From positions 1 to 31,190 of the forward strand of contig JBNGIS010022321.1 in NCBI GenBank assembly GCA_049999725.1: DNA of 31,190 nucleotides, written 5' to 3'. Of the stretch, positions 1 through 9,068 are shown piece after piece. Source of the DNA: Haplomitrium mnioides. Lineage: Eukaryota > Marchantiophyta > Haplomitriopsida > Calobryales. The notes under the pieces were generated by a model that saw only the letters and a list, made by a program, of their open reading frames with translations, was not told the DNA's origin and searched no databases. The position numbers were made by a program, and so were the translations under genes. The stretch's first letter is position 1; the number at the start of each line of letters is the position of its first letter.

Positions 1-805
1 GGAATGATAGATGAGTTGCAAAGTTCTGCATGGTTCCCTCCCAAATGAAGGAATAATGTTTGTGTTGCAAAGTTCTGCATGGTTTCCTCCCTAGTACAGG
101 AATAATGAATGCGCTGCAACTCTTCCTCCCGAGTGAAGGAATGATGGATGCGTTGCAAAATTGCGTGGTTCCCTTCCAAGTGCAAAGTTTTGCGTGGTTC
201 TTTACTCGGTGAAGGAATCATGGATGCATTGCAAAGTTCTGCATGGTTCCCTAAAGAAAGAATCATTGATGCGATGCAGTCTTATGCATGATTCTTTCCC
301 CGAGTGAAGGAATGATGGATGTGTTGCAGATGGATGTGTTGCAGAGTTCTGCATGGCTTTTTTCCTGGTGAAGGAATGATGGATGCGTTGCAAAGTTCTG
401 CGTGGTTCCCTTCCAAGTGCAAAGTTTTGCGTGGTTCTTTACTCAGTGAAGGAATCATGGATGCATTGCAAAGTTCTGCATGGTTCCCTAGAGAAAGAAC
501 CATTGATGCGTTGCAATCTTATGCATGATTCTTGATGCATTGCGTGGTTCCTTCACCGGGAAGTTCTGCATGGTTCTTTCCCCGATGAAGGAATGATGGT
601 CCCAAGTGAAGGAATGATGGATGCGTTGTAGAGTTCTGCGAGGTTCCCTCTCCATTAGGGTTGCCAAGTGAATGTATCCAGCACAAATATAAATATGCAT
701 CAGACCCTCAGCCGAAAGAATTTCAGATCACCAAGTTCTGCATGGTTCTTTCCCCATTGAAGGAACGATGGATGCGTTGCAAAGTTCTGCATGGTTCCCT
801 CCCCA
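1..805. repeat. Degenerate ~49-bp tandem array
   Basis: The stretch is built from imperfect units that read roughly GAAGGAATGATGGATGCG, then TTGCAAAGTTCTGCATGG, then TTCCCTCCC. Units are about 45-52 bp, with several shortened or fused. A longer block is also doubled: about 181-300 recurs at about 418-535, an offset near 237 bp. Reading frames across it are short and not conserved between units, so I see no gene. It lies just beyond the 3' end of the minus-strand repeat-protein reading frame. Confidence 0.85.
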
Positions 806-880
806 TTAGCATTGCCAAGTGACTGTATCCAGCACAAATATGCATTAGATCCTCAGCCTAAAGATTTTCAAATCACCAAC
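653..880. repeat. Duplicated ~80-bp segment, offset 151 bp
   Basis: The segment at 653-735 is repeated at 804-880. Both copies start CATTAG, share TTGCCAAGTG, TATCCAGCACAAATAT and a CCTCAGCC stretch, and end in a CAGATCACC or CAAATCACC stretch. The second copy holds the stop codon and last few codons of the minus-strand reading frame that ends at 868. The duplication therefore covers that frame's 3' flank plus some ~49-bp units. Confidence 0.8.
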
Positions 881-1650
881 AGTACTATGACAACTATGCC
901 TATTATCATCGCAAAATTTATCAAAAAAAATCTTTCGTTCTCGTCGTTTGATTCAGAACCGGTATTTTCAGATGAGGAATCTTGCTCATCAGAATCAGAA
1001 TTGCCTTGATCATCGCCCTCCCAGTTTTCAGAATCTGCTTCTATTGATTCAGAACCAATTTCCTCAGACAAGGAATCTTGCTCATCAGAATCAGAATTGT
1101 CTTGTTCATCGCCCTCCCAGCTTTCGGAATCTGCTTCTTTTGATTCAGAATCAGTATTTTCAGACGAGTAATCTTGCTCATCAGAATCAGAATTACCCTG
1201 TTCATCGCCCTCCCAGCTTTCAGAATCTGCTTCTATTGATTCAGAACCAGTATTCTCAGACGAGGAATTTTGCTCATCAGAATCAGAATTGCCTTGTTCA
1301 CAGCCCTCCCAGTTTTCGGAATCTGCTTCTTCTAATTCAGAACCAGTATTCTCAGACGAGGAATCTTGCTCATCAGAGTCAGAATTGCCTTGTTCATCGC
1401 CCTCCCAGCTTTCGGAATCTGCTTCTTTTGATTCAGAACCAGTATTCTCAGACGAGGAATCTTGCTCATCAGAATAAGAATTGCCTTGTTCATCGCCCTC
1501 CCAGCTTTCGGAATCTGCTTCTTTTGATTCAGAACCAGTAATCTCAGACGAGGAAACTGGCTCATTGAAATGAAATTCCTCTTCTTCAACGGTCTGGTCC
1601 CAATCGAGCGATTCAGGTTCATCACGTTCAGTGTTGGGTTGGTGATACAT
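868..1650 (-). CDS. Acidic Ser/Asp/Glu repeat protein with hydrophobic C-terminus (hypothetical)
   Basis: This is a 260-residue open frame; I do not recognise the family. Residues 1-38 are acidic. Residues 39-230 are six 32-residue repeats (core SESWEGDEQGNSDSDEQ), followed by a partial seventh. Residues 241-260 (FFLINFAMIIGIVVIVLLVI) are a hydrophobic run ending exactly at the stop, fitting a tail anchor or a GPI-attachment signal. The first ATG has A at -3. Repeats differ by both synonymous changes (TCG/TCA, GAG/GAA, ACT/ACC) and replacements, and no stop falls in this frame. Because the unit is 96 bp, other frames are also long, including a 197-codon plus-strand frame, so openness alone is weak proof. 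An upstream exon may join it. A non-coding minisatellite is the main alternative. Confidence 0.5.
   Translation of the reverse strand: MYHQPNTERDEPESLDWDQTVEEEEFHFNEPVSSSEITGSESKEADSESWEGDEQGNSYSDEQDSSSENTGSESKEADSESWEGDEQGNSDSDEQDSSSENTGSELEEADSENWEGCEQGNSDSDEQNSSSENTGSESIEADSESWEGDEQGNSDSDEQDYSSENTDSESKEADSESWEGDEQDNSDSDEQDSLSEEIGSESIEADSENWEGDDQGNSDSDEQDSSSENTGSESNDENERFFLINFAMIIGIVVIVLLVI
946..1536 (-). repeat. 96-bp coding minisatellite, about 6.2 copies
   Basis: Six full 96-bp units lie at 961-1536, with a short partial unit to 946. The period is a multiple of three, so length changes by whole units keep the reading frame. Units differ at scattered positions, for example an ACAGCC instead of ATCGCC block near 1300, and GAATAAG instead of GAATCAG near 1470. 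Confidence 0.9.
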
Positions 1651-1686
1651 TTCTGAATGGCAAGGAGGGTCCTGTTTTAGATCTAT

Positions 1687-1766
1687 CTGCGGAAAGTAAA
1701 ACTAGTAGTAACTAAAGTTTGTTAACGTGAAACACGCGATAGTGAACATGGTGCAACAGCTTTTAC
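1687..1766 (-). other. Candidate 80-nt intron
   Basis: On the minus strand the donor reads AAG|GTAAAA and the acceptor reads TTTTACTTTCCGCAG|A. Between them is CGTTAAC, a possible branch site about 36 nt before the acceptor. Removing the 80 nt joins a 124-codon frame (2138-1767) to the repeat-protein frame in phase 0 through 12 linker codons, with no stop. An in-frame join has about a one-in-three chance of being accidental; the sites themselves fit plant consensus well. No transcript evidence is available here. Confidence 0.4.
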
Positions 1767-2004
1767 CTTCAGGTTCACACAAGTAGCATCCAGATGCATA
1801 CTTTTTGTAACATCTGTCACTTTCATCGCATTCTCCTTTCGGCAAACAAGAGTTCCAACGATATCCCCTTCGCCGATTACTATCGCATTCGCCTTCCGGA
1901 GAACAAGAATTCCAACGATCTCCCCTTCGCCGATTACCATCGCATTCTGCTTTTGGCAAACGAGAGTTCCAACTATGCCTCCTTCGCCGATTCCTGCGTC
2001 CCAT
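1702..2004 (-). CDS. Alternative Cys/Arg-rich reading frame over the 57-bp repeats
   Basis: This 100-codon frame overlaps the candidate 5' exon. Its ATG sits in ACCATGG, a near-ideal plant start context, and a TATATAT run lies about 65 nt upstream. It encodes MGRRNRRRR and then a 19-residue repeat with conserved W and C (NRRRGDRWNSC, then GECD), followed by a Cys-rich tail (CYKKYASGCYLC, then CC). The annotated donor at 1766 would take this frame to an early stop. It is either an independent small Cys-rich protein or a shadow frame; codon-position changes between repeats do not decide. Confidence 0.25.
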   Translation of the reverse strand: MGRRNRRRRHSWNSRLPKAECDGNRRRGDRWNSCSPEGECDSNRRRGYRWNSCLPKGECDESDRCYKKYASGCYLCEPEGKSCCTMFTIACFTLTNFSYY

Positions 2005-2138
2005 GGTCGTGACAATGAAGGATTGGTACTTGCCACGAAACGTTGCAAAACAGGAGAACTTGAATGCGATATATACAAAAGATTTGGTGTGTGGAAGGTC
2101 TGGAAATCAAGGGTGCTGTTATGAATTGACGGCTGCAT
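1767..2138 (-). CDS. Candidate 5' exon with three 19-residue repeats
   Basis: This is an open frame of 124 codons from an ATG at 2138, with an in-frame TGA two codons upstream and G at -3. Residues about 47-104 contain three copies of a 19-residue repeat with core IGEGDIVGTLVCRKENAM. The frame runs to a good splice donor at 1766. Spliced to the next exon, the product would be 396 residues. The protein family is unknown and no signal peptide is evident. Another frame over the same DNA (1702-2004) competes with it, so which frame is translated is unresolved. Confidence 0.3.
1824..2000. repeat. 57-bp tandem repeat, three copies
   Basis: Three units share CGCCGATTAC/TCC at 1871, 1928 and 1985, exactly 57 bp apart. 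Each contains a TTCCAAC block and a CATCGCATTC-like block. The period is divisible by three, which explains why several frames stay open here. Confidence 0.9.
2068..2076 (-). promoter_or_regulatory. TATA-box-like run
   Basis: The minus strand reads GTATATATC about 65 nt before the ACCATGG start at 2004. This spacing suits a TATA box with a short leader, and it would favour the Cys-rich frame over the 2138 start. It is a single motif match only. Confidence 0.25.
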
Positions 2139-2507
2139 GTCTCAATGAAGGGAGCACAAGACTACGTTGGCATTAATGGATCATTACTACTGCGGCGCAT
2201 CAGAATTACAGCGCCATTTTCAACAGAATCAACACTAAACGAAGGGAGGGGAACTATCGCAGCTCGTGGATAAAAATTCGCAATGGGGTTGGCAAGTCCG
2301 TTGGAAGCTTGATGAAGACGAAGAAGGGAAGGCAGCCATGCATTCTGTATAGCAAGGAAGTGCCATCTTCTCTCCTTTGGCCAATTATGAACTGGAGGTG
2401 CACAACTCTTGGATAAGTATGATAAGACAATAGAGAGAGGACTTATGGAGAGGTAGGCTTAATGTTACTCATAGATGTAGGAGCAAAATTTCCAATTAGA
2501 GGTCTCT
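2139..2507. other. Stretch without a recognisable gene
   Basis: There is no convincing gene. A plus-strand frame is open for about 55 codons from about 2247 but lacks an ATG and shows no family features. If the candidate gene is real, its upstream region on the minus strand lies here. Confidence 0.5.
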
Positions 2508-5500
2508 AGGTGTAGGCATTGCATTACATTGGAATTCAAATAGTTGATCACATTGTATTGCATATACATGACAATAACTTATTACATTATGTTGGTTGTG
2601 TTGCATGAGCATTCAAATAGCTAATCACATTGTATTGCATATACATTACAATAACTTATTACATTGTGTTGGTAGATTGGGTGTAGCTAGAGCATTCAAA
2701 TAGCTGATCACATTGTATTGCATAAGCATTACAATAACTTATAGCATTCCGGTTGGTAGATTGGGTGTAGGTATTGCATTACATTCTGTTGCATGAGCNN
2801 NNNNNNNNAATAGCTCATCACATTGTATTGCATCAGCATTGCAATAACTTATGACATAGTGTTGGTAGATTAGGTGTAGTTATTGCATGGTATTGTATTG
2901 CATGAGCATTCCAATAGCTCATCACATTGTATTGCATCAGCATTGCAATAACTTATAACATTCTGTTGGTAGATTGGGTGTAGGTATTGCATGGTATTGT
3001 GTTGCATGAGCATTCCAATAGCTCATCACATTGTATTGCATCAGCATTGCAATAACTTATGACATTGTGTTGGTAGATTGGGTGTAGGTATTGCATGATA
3101 TTGTGTTGGATAAGCATTCCAATAGCTCATCACATTGTATTGCATCAGCATTGCAATAACTTATGGCATTGTGTTGGTAGATTGGGTGTAGGTATTGCAT
3201 TACATTCTGTTGCATGAGCATTCCAATAGTTGATCACATTGTATTGCATAAGCATTGCAATAACTTATGACATTGTGTTGGTAGATTGGGTGTAGGTATT
3301 GCATGACATTGTGTTGCATGAGCATTCCAATAGCTCATCACATTGTATTGCATAAGCATTGCAATAACTTATAACATTGTGTTGGTAGATTGGGTGTAGG
3401 TATTGCATGGTATTGTGTTGCATAAGCATTCCAATAGCTCATCACATTGTATTGCATCAACATTGCAATAACTTATGACATTGTGTTGGTAGATTGGGTG
3501 TAGGTATTCCATGACATTGTGTTGCATGAGCATTCCAATAGCTCATCACATTGTATTGCATAAGCATAGCTCATCACATTGTATTGCATAAGCATTGCAA
3601 TAACTTATAACATTGTGTTGGTAGATTGGGTGTAGGTATTGCATGGTATTGTGTTGCATAAGCATTCCAATAGCTCATCACATTGTATTGCATCAGCATT
3701 GCAATAACTTATGACATTGTGTTGGTAGATTGGGTGTTGGTATTGCATGACATTGTGTTGCATGAGAACTGGAATAGCTTATAATATTGTATTGCATGAG
3801 CATTGTAACAACTAATGACATTGTGTTGGTAGATTGGGTGTAGGTATTGCATGACATTGTGTTGCATGAGCATTCTGATAGTTGATCACATTGTATTGCA
3901 TGAGCATTGAAACAACTCATGACATTGTGTTGGTAGATTGGGTGTAGGTATTGCATAACATTGAGTTGCATGAGCAATCCAATAGCTGATCACATTGTAC
4001 TGCATTAGCATTGCAATAACTTATACTATTGTGTTGGTAGATTGGGTATAGGTATTGCATGACATTGTGTTGCATGAGTATCCCAATAGCTGATCACATT
4101 GTATTACATAAACATTGCAATAACTTATGACATTGTGTTGGTAGATTGGGTGCAGGTATTGCATGACATTGTGTTGCATGAGCATTCCAATAGCTCATCA
4201 CATTGTATTGCATTAGCATTGCAATAACTTATGACATTGTGTTGGTAGATTGGGTGTACATATTGCATGACATTGTGTTGTATGAGCATTCCAATAGCTC
4301 ATCGCATTGTATTGCATCAGCATTGCAATAACTTATGACGTTGTGTTGGTAGATTGGGTGTAGGTATTGCATGACATTGTATTGCATGAGAACTGAAATA
4401 GCTTATAATATTGTATTGCATGAGCATTGAAACATGTACTGACATTGTGTTGGTAGATGGGGTGTAGGTATTGCATGACATTATGTTGTATGAGCATTCC
4501 AATAGCTGATTACATTGTATTGGATCAACATTGCAATAACTTATGACATTATGTTGGTAGATTGGGTGTAGGTATTGCAAGACATTGTGTTGCATGAGAA
4601 CTCGAATAGCTTATAATATTGTATTGCATGAGCATTGAAACAACTAATGACATTGTGCTGGTAGATGGGGTGTAGGTATTGCATGACATTGTGTTGTATG
4701 AGCATTCCAATAGTTGATCACATTGTACAACTTTGCAATAACTTATGACATTATGTTGGTAGATTAGGTGTAGGTATTACATGACATTGTGTTGCACGAG
4801 CATTCTAATAGCTGGTCGCATTATATTGGCTTAGCATTGCAATAACTTATGACATTGTGTTGGTAGATTGGGTGTACATATTGCATGACATTGTATTGCA
4901 TGAGCATTCCAATAACTTATGACATTGTGTTGGTAGATTGGGTGTAGTTATTGCATGACATTGTGTTGCATGAGCATTCCAATAGCTCATCACATTGTAT
5001 TGCATCAACATTGCAATAACTTATAACATTCTGTTGGTAGATTGCGTGTAGGTATTGCATGACATTGTGTTGTATGAGCATTCCAATAGCTCATCGCATT
5101 GTATTGCATCAGCATTGCAATAACTTATGACGTTGTGTTGGTAGATTGGTGTAGGTATTGCATGACATTGTGTTGCATGAGAACTGGAATAGCTTATAAT
5201 ATTGTATTGCATGAGCATTGAAACATGTAATGACATTGTGTTGGTAGATGGGGTTTAGGTATTGCATGACATTATGTTGTATGAGCATTCAAATAGCTGA
5301 TAACATTGTATTGGATCAACATTGCAATAACTTATGACATTATGTTGGTAGATTGGGTGTAGGTATTGCATGACATTGTGTTGCATGAGCATTCCAATAG
5401 CTCATCACATTGTATTGCATTAGCATTGCAATAACTTATGACATTATGTTGGTAGATTGGTGTACATATTGCATAACATTGTGTTGCATGAGCATTCTAA

Positions 5501-5618
5501 TAGCTCATCACATTGTATTGCATTAGCATTGCAATAACTTATGACATTGTGTTGGTAAATTGGGTGTAGGTATTGCATGAAATTGTGTTGTATGAGCATT
5601 CCAATAGCTCATTACATT
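2508..5618. repeat. Satellite-like array, ~104-bp unit, about 29 copies
   Basis: The recurring unit is about 104 bp and splits into three pieces. A (34 bp) starts CATTGTGTTGCATGAGCATT; B (34 bp) starts CATTGTATTGCATCAGCATT; C (about 36 bp) starts CATTGTGTTGGTAGATTGGG. A and B match at most positions, so the unit arose from a shorter ~35-bp repeat. The array is AT-rich, the first few units near 2508-2800 are the most diverged, and it ends abruptly at about 5618. Open frames within it are by-products of the repeat. There is no sign of a CRISPR array because no spacers are variable. Confidence 0.95.
2799..2808. other. Assembly gap of 10 N
   Basis: Ten Ns lie inside the 104-bp array, exactly where a GAGCATTC block is expected. 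The array length here may be collapsed. Confidence 0.99.
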
Positions 5619-5887
5619 TGTTAGCCGGATGATAAGGTACTTCATTCAAAATTTTCAAAAAAGTGCTTCCAATGTACACAAATAGGGTTCATGACATGCT
5701 AAGGAGTAAGTAAAAATAAAAGGATAAGGATAAAAGAGAAATAAAACTACTCTAACTGTTGAGAGCCAAGCCAAGCCCACTAATTTTCCTAACTATCTAA
5801 CTTGGAGGACAGCTTGCCCTAGGGGGGTTTAGCCTTGAACTAGGTCCATCCAGGGGCAGAGAAGGGAAAACGGTGGCCTTACACCCC
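5619..5887. other. Spacer between satellite array and LTR
   Basis: I see no gene. The stretch is AT-rich up to about 5760 and more balanced after that. The five bases next to the LTR, ACCCC at 5883-5887, would be the left target duplication of the adjacent element; no matching right copy is in the window. Confidence 0.5.
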
Positions 5888-6714
5888 TGTCAGCCGGTAG
5901 TTTGGAGCACTAAGGCTGAACGCACGAAATCGGAAGCACCACTGGCCACATTGTTCTCTTTGCAAGTGTTAAGGCCCTCAAGAACAGCTGATTACCTCAA
6001 ACAGCTGATAAGAGCAGGGTGCATGAATCCTGGGACGGAAACAGGATCATGGCGGAGGAGAGGAGGAAGGAGAGCAGGGGTAGCCAGCCAGGGGAGGGGC
6101 CCCATTTTCAAATTCAAAGCAAGCCAGCGGGAATCCGTGGGCCTAAGGAGGATGCGGGGATGGGAGCTGGGGAGAAGGAGCAGACTCGCCACCCATGGCG
6201 AGGCGATCGCAGGAGGAAGAAGAAGGGATCAGCAACAAGGAAGCCCGAAGGCACTCCGAATGAAGGCAGATCGCGGGGGTCCTGCAACGGCCACAAAACT
6301 GGGAAACAAGCATCAGGAGCTGACAAGGAGGAAGTGAGATCTTCACAAGGGCGAGCAAGGCCAGGGAAGAGGGACGCCTCGATCCCGCAAGCAAGAGCGA
6401 GCCCTACAGAGGCCAGTCGAACGATCCGTCCAAGTCGGTAAGTCCTGGCGAAAGAGTGAAGTTCTCGAGAGGTCCCGCGAGATTCCACGGAAACGTGGCG
6501 TCTCCAGAGCCCTTCGCGGGATTCCACGGACAACGTGGCGGCAGCAGGAGGCCCGCGGGTTTGCAGAAAGGCGCCTCCCTAAGTGGGGAGCCCACTTAAA
6601 GGGGTTCCGATCCGTCTTACGACGAGGGACACCCCGCTTAGGAGGGATCCGTGACAGACCAAACAGGGGAGTGACGTAAGGGGCCCGAAACAGCGATCTA
6701 TTGCGGGTCTGGCC

Positions 6715-7140
6715 GAAGGAAATCGGGAAGAGTGCCGGAAGGGGGATCTATCGAAGATCCGAGAGGAGGAGAAGCGCGGAAGCCGAAGGGGCAACCTAGC
6801 GCAGATTCGCCAAAGAGGGAACACAGAGGTGAGCCAGAAGGGGGACTGATCACTGATCTGACCGAATAAGAACGAGTAAAGGCGAAAAGGTGACTTGGAG
6901 GCGAACCGGTTCGAACGACTTGCACCAGTGACGAAGCGGTGACCCAGCGCAGACCGTCCAACGGGAAGAAGGCTGAGCCAGAAGGGAGATATGACGCCTA
7001 TCCGATGGGGGGAAACGAAGAGCACGGCGAAATCATGATATGTCGGCGAATCGGCGAGCGAGATGAGAGCGGCCGGGAAACAAAGCTAACGCCGGTGCGA
7101 CCGACAGAGGAGGTACCGGCGCCGAAAGGGTGACACTTTG
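6715..7140 (+). repeat. LTR-internal degenerate ~48-bp array (LTR 1)
   Basis: Degenerate units with a core like GCCGAAAGGGTGACTTAGCG followed by GATCCG recur every 46-50 bp. The equivalent block exists in all four LTRs but with different copy numbers. Confidence 0.7.
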
Positions 7141-7465
7141 CCACTTCGGCATCCAGAAAGGTAAAAGTTTTCACGGGGTGCGGCAGAAAGTTTGTAAGAG
7201 GCGAACAGTCCGAAAGGGCCTAGTAGTTCTTATAACGAGCTTTCCGAAGTGTTAACGGAGCTAACCTCAAGCACGAGCAGTTCTTACTTTGAAGGTACGT
7301 TGAAACGGCGATATCGCCACTGTTCTTATTTGGCGAGCAATGGAAGTCCGCGGCGGCTCTACGGATGACGTGGCGAGCGCAGGGAGTCCGCGGGAGGGCT
7401 TCGAAGACGTGGCGCGCTGAGGAGCCGGGAGGTGTTTCCGAAGGTCAACTTCAGAAGAAGGGGCT

Positions 7466-7685
7466 GCGCGACGGTCCGCCTACCCCTTTGCGGGGCGGCA
7501 TCGGACGGCGCCCTTCGGAAGACGTGGCAACCTCAGGGACCTCGAGGCATTTCACGGGACACGCGACACTTGGAGAGAAGTTCACTCTACCTCGGGCATT
7601 GTACGAGTCAACTACGTAAGGAGAAGTCAACGCGACGGTCGGCCTACCCCCTTGCGGGGCGGCGTCGGGCGGCGGTGCAGCGGAC
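7466..7685 (+). repeat. Twin GC-rich hairpin motif (LTR 1)
   Basis: A block reading CGACGGTC, CGCCTACCCC, TTTGCGGGGCGGC occurs at about 7469 and again about 164 bp later. It can fold: GTCCG pairs with CGGAC and CCCC with GGGG around a TTTGC loop. The doubled arrangement recurs in the other three LTRs. Confidence 0.7.
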
Positions 7686-8102
7686 GACGTGGCGCAAGGA
7701 GGAGAAAGAGGTATCTACGGGGGAATCTTAGGAGATTCATTGCAGTGGGCACTTCGGAAGTCGGCTCCGAAGGCCTCTTCGGACTTGGTTCTGCAGGAAT
7801 CTTTAGAATCTCTTCCCGTCAGATTCCTCGTGGCTCTTCTTCCAAGTTACCGTTGTCCTTGGATTTTCTTCGACCAACTGCTGGACACGCGGCGCTTGCT
7901 CCCATCCCATGGGAACGGTATTACCTACAGTGAAGCCACGCGTCGTCGTCCCCTGTTTCGAGCCAACGGCAATAATGACTATTCATTGGATCTGGTGTCG
8001 GGGGGCAACGCGCGAGGGAAGTATATATCACTTGTCTTTGAATTCATTCGGGTTGATGCACGGGCAATTGTTGGAGGCATAGCGCTGCGGGGCTCGCGAT
8101 TC

Positions 8103-8690
8103 GCGCATGGTAAGGCAGGGCGATTACCCAATTGAAGTGCTACGTGAAGCAGAGTTACTCGCTCCATGGGGCCAGGGGGATTCGAAGGTGGACTGGAGGG
8201 GCACCGAGTGTTGCATGAGTAGTGAGCTCTGGATGCTCGAGCGATCCAGGTGAACTCGTTCTTGCCGGTGGACCAGAGCGGAGGGTTACTGATACGATAG
8301 CTCGGAAGGGGTTTTCGGTCAGCCGAGAACTAAGGAGAGGCTGCCTGGTAGGGAGCTGGGGGTCGTCTCAACATTTTGCGGGCCATTGGGGGGTGACAAC
8401 GATAGCAAGAAAGGGGATTGCGCATGGTAAGGCAGGGCGATCATTCAATTGAAGGCTACGTGAAGCAGAGTTACTCGCTCAAGGGGAACCGGGGGATTCA
8501 GAGGTGGACTGGAGGGGCGCCGAGTGTTGCATGAGTAGGGAGCTTTGGATGCTCAGGCGATCTAGGTGAACTCGTCCCTGCACGCGGACCAGGGCGGAGG
8601 GTTACTGATACGATAACTGGGAAGGGGGATTCGGTCAGCCGAGAACTAAGGAGAGGCTGCTTGGTAGTGAGCTGGGAGTCTCTCGGCATT
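8103..8690 (+). repeat. 317-bp tandem duplication within LTR 1
   Basis: The segment starting GCGCATGGTAAGGCAGGGCG at 8103 repeats from 8420. Both copies carry GAAGCAGAGTTACTCGCTC, GTGTTGCATGAGTAG and GAGAACTAAGGAGAGGCTGC. LTR 2 has the same duplication at a period of 270 bp (22438 and 22708); LTR 3 has only one copy. Confidence 0.9.
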
Positions 8691-8711
8691 CCCCTGTGTA
8701 AGCGCATCAAC

Positions 8712-8736
8712 CCAGAGTGTTCGGAGAACACTCTGG
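8712..8736. promoter_or_regulatory. Perfect 11-bp palindrome in LTR U3
   Basis: CCAGAGTGTTC and GAACACTCTGG form perfect arms around a 3-nt spacer. The element is kept in LTR 2 (22918-22942) and LTR 3 (28107-28131) with one or a few mismatches. It could be a protein-binding site or a hairpin; its role is unknown. Confidence 0.6.
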
Positions 8737-8778
8737 TGTGTATTCTTCTGCAAGTGGAGCTGAGAGGGAGGCTGCGTT

Positions 8779-8792
8779 AGTGCCTGCGCACT
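8779..8792 (+). promoter_or_regulatory. Small hairpin with one covarying pair
   Basis: AGTGC-CTGC-GCACT forms a 5-bp stem. LTR 2 has AGTAC-CCAC-GTACT at 22981-22994, where both sides of one pair changed together. Confidence 0.35.
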
Positions 8793-9060
8793 GCGTGGGA
8801 TGACCCATTGAGGCTCGAGGGTGGAGTGGGCTACCAACAGCTGGTAGAGTTGTCTTCCAGAGGTGGAAGTGAAAGAAACTCTCTTCCTAGCCTAAGGAAG
8901 TAAAAGCAGGGCTTCTCGCAAGGGAAGTAGAAAAACTATCTAGAGTGGAGGGTGTGTGGGTTGCTGGGCTGCAGTTGTAAGGCAGCGGGATTCACAAGGA
9001 AAGTATGAATAGTTAGAATTCCATATGGCCTTCAAGGACTCTATTTTCTCTTGTATATTG

Positions 9061-9068
9061 TATAAATA
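9061..9068 (+). promoter_or_regulatory. LTR 1 TATA box
   Basis: TATAAATA follows an AT-rich run late in the LTR, about 390 bp before AATAAA. LTR 3 has TATAAAG at the same place (28461). It likely drives the retroelement transcript. Confidence 0.6.

Noticed and set aside
948-1541. 197-codon plus-strand frame over the 96-bp repeats
   Set aside because: It is open only because the repeat period is divisible by three. It has no good start context or terminal features, while the minus frame has a hydrophobic C-terminus and a matching splice join.
2247-2420. Plus-strand open stretch of about 55 codons
   Set aside because: It has no ATG, no recognisable motif and no splice support.
3693-5236. Open frames of 70-95 codons in the 104-bp array
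   Set aside because: They follow the repeat and are by-products of its low stop density on the minus strand.
2508-5618. CRISPR-like array
   Set aside because: Whole units repeat without unique spacers, and the surroundings are plant retrotransposons.
5873-8135. Many 60-150-codon frames in LTR 1
   Set aside because: They lie in a GC-rich LTR on both strands and are not kept in the other LTR copies.
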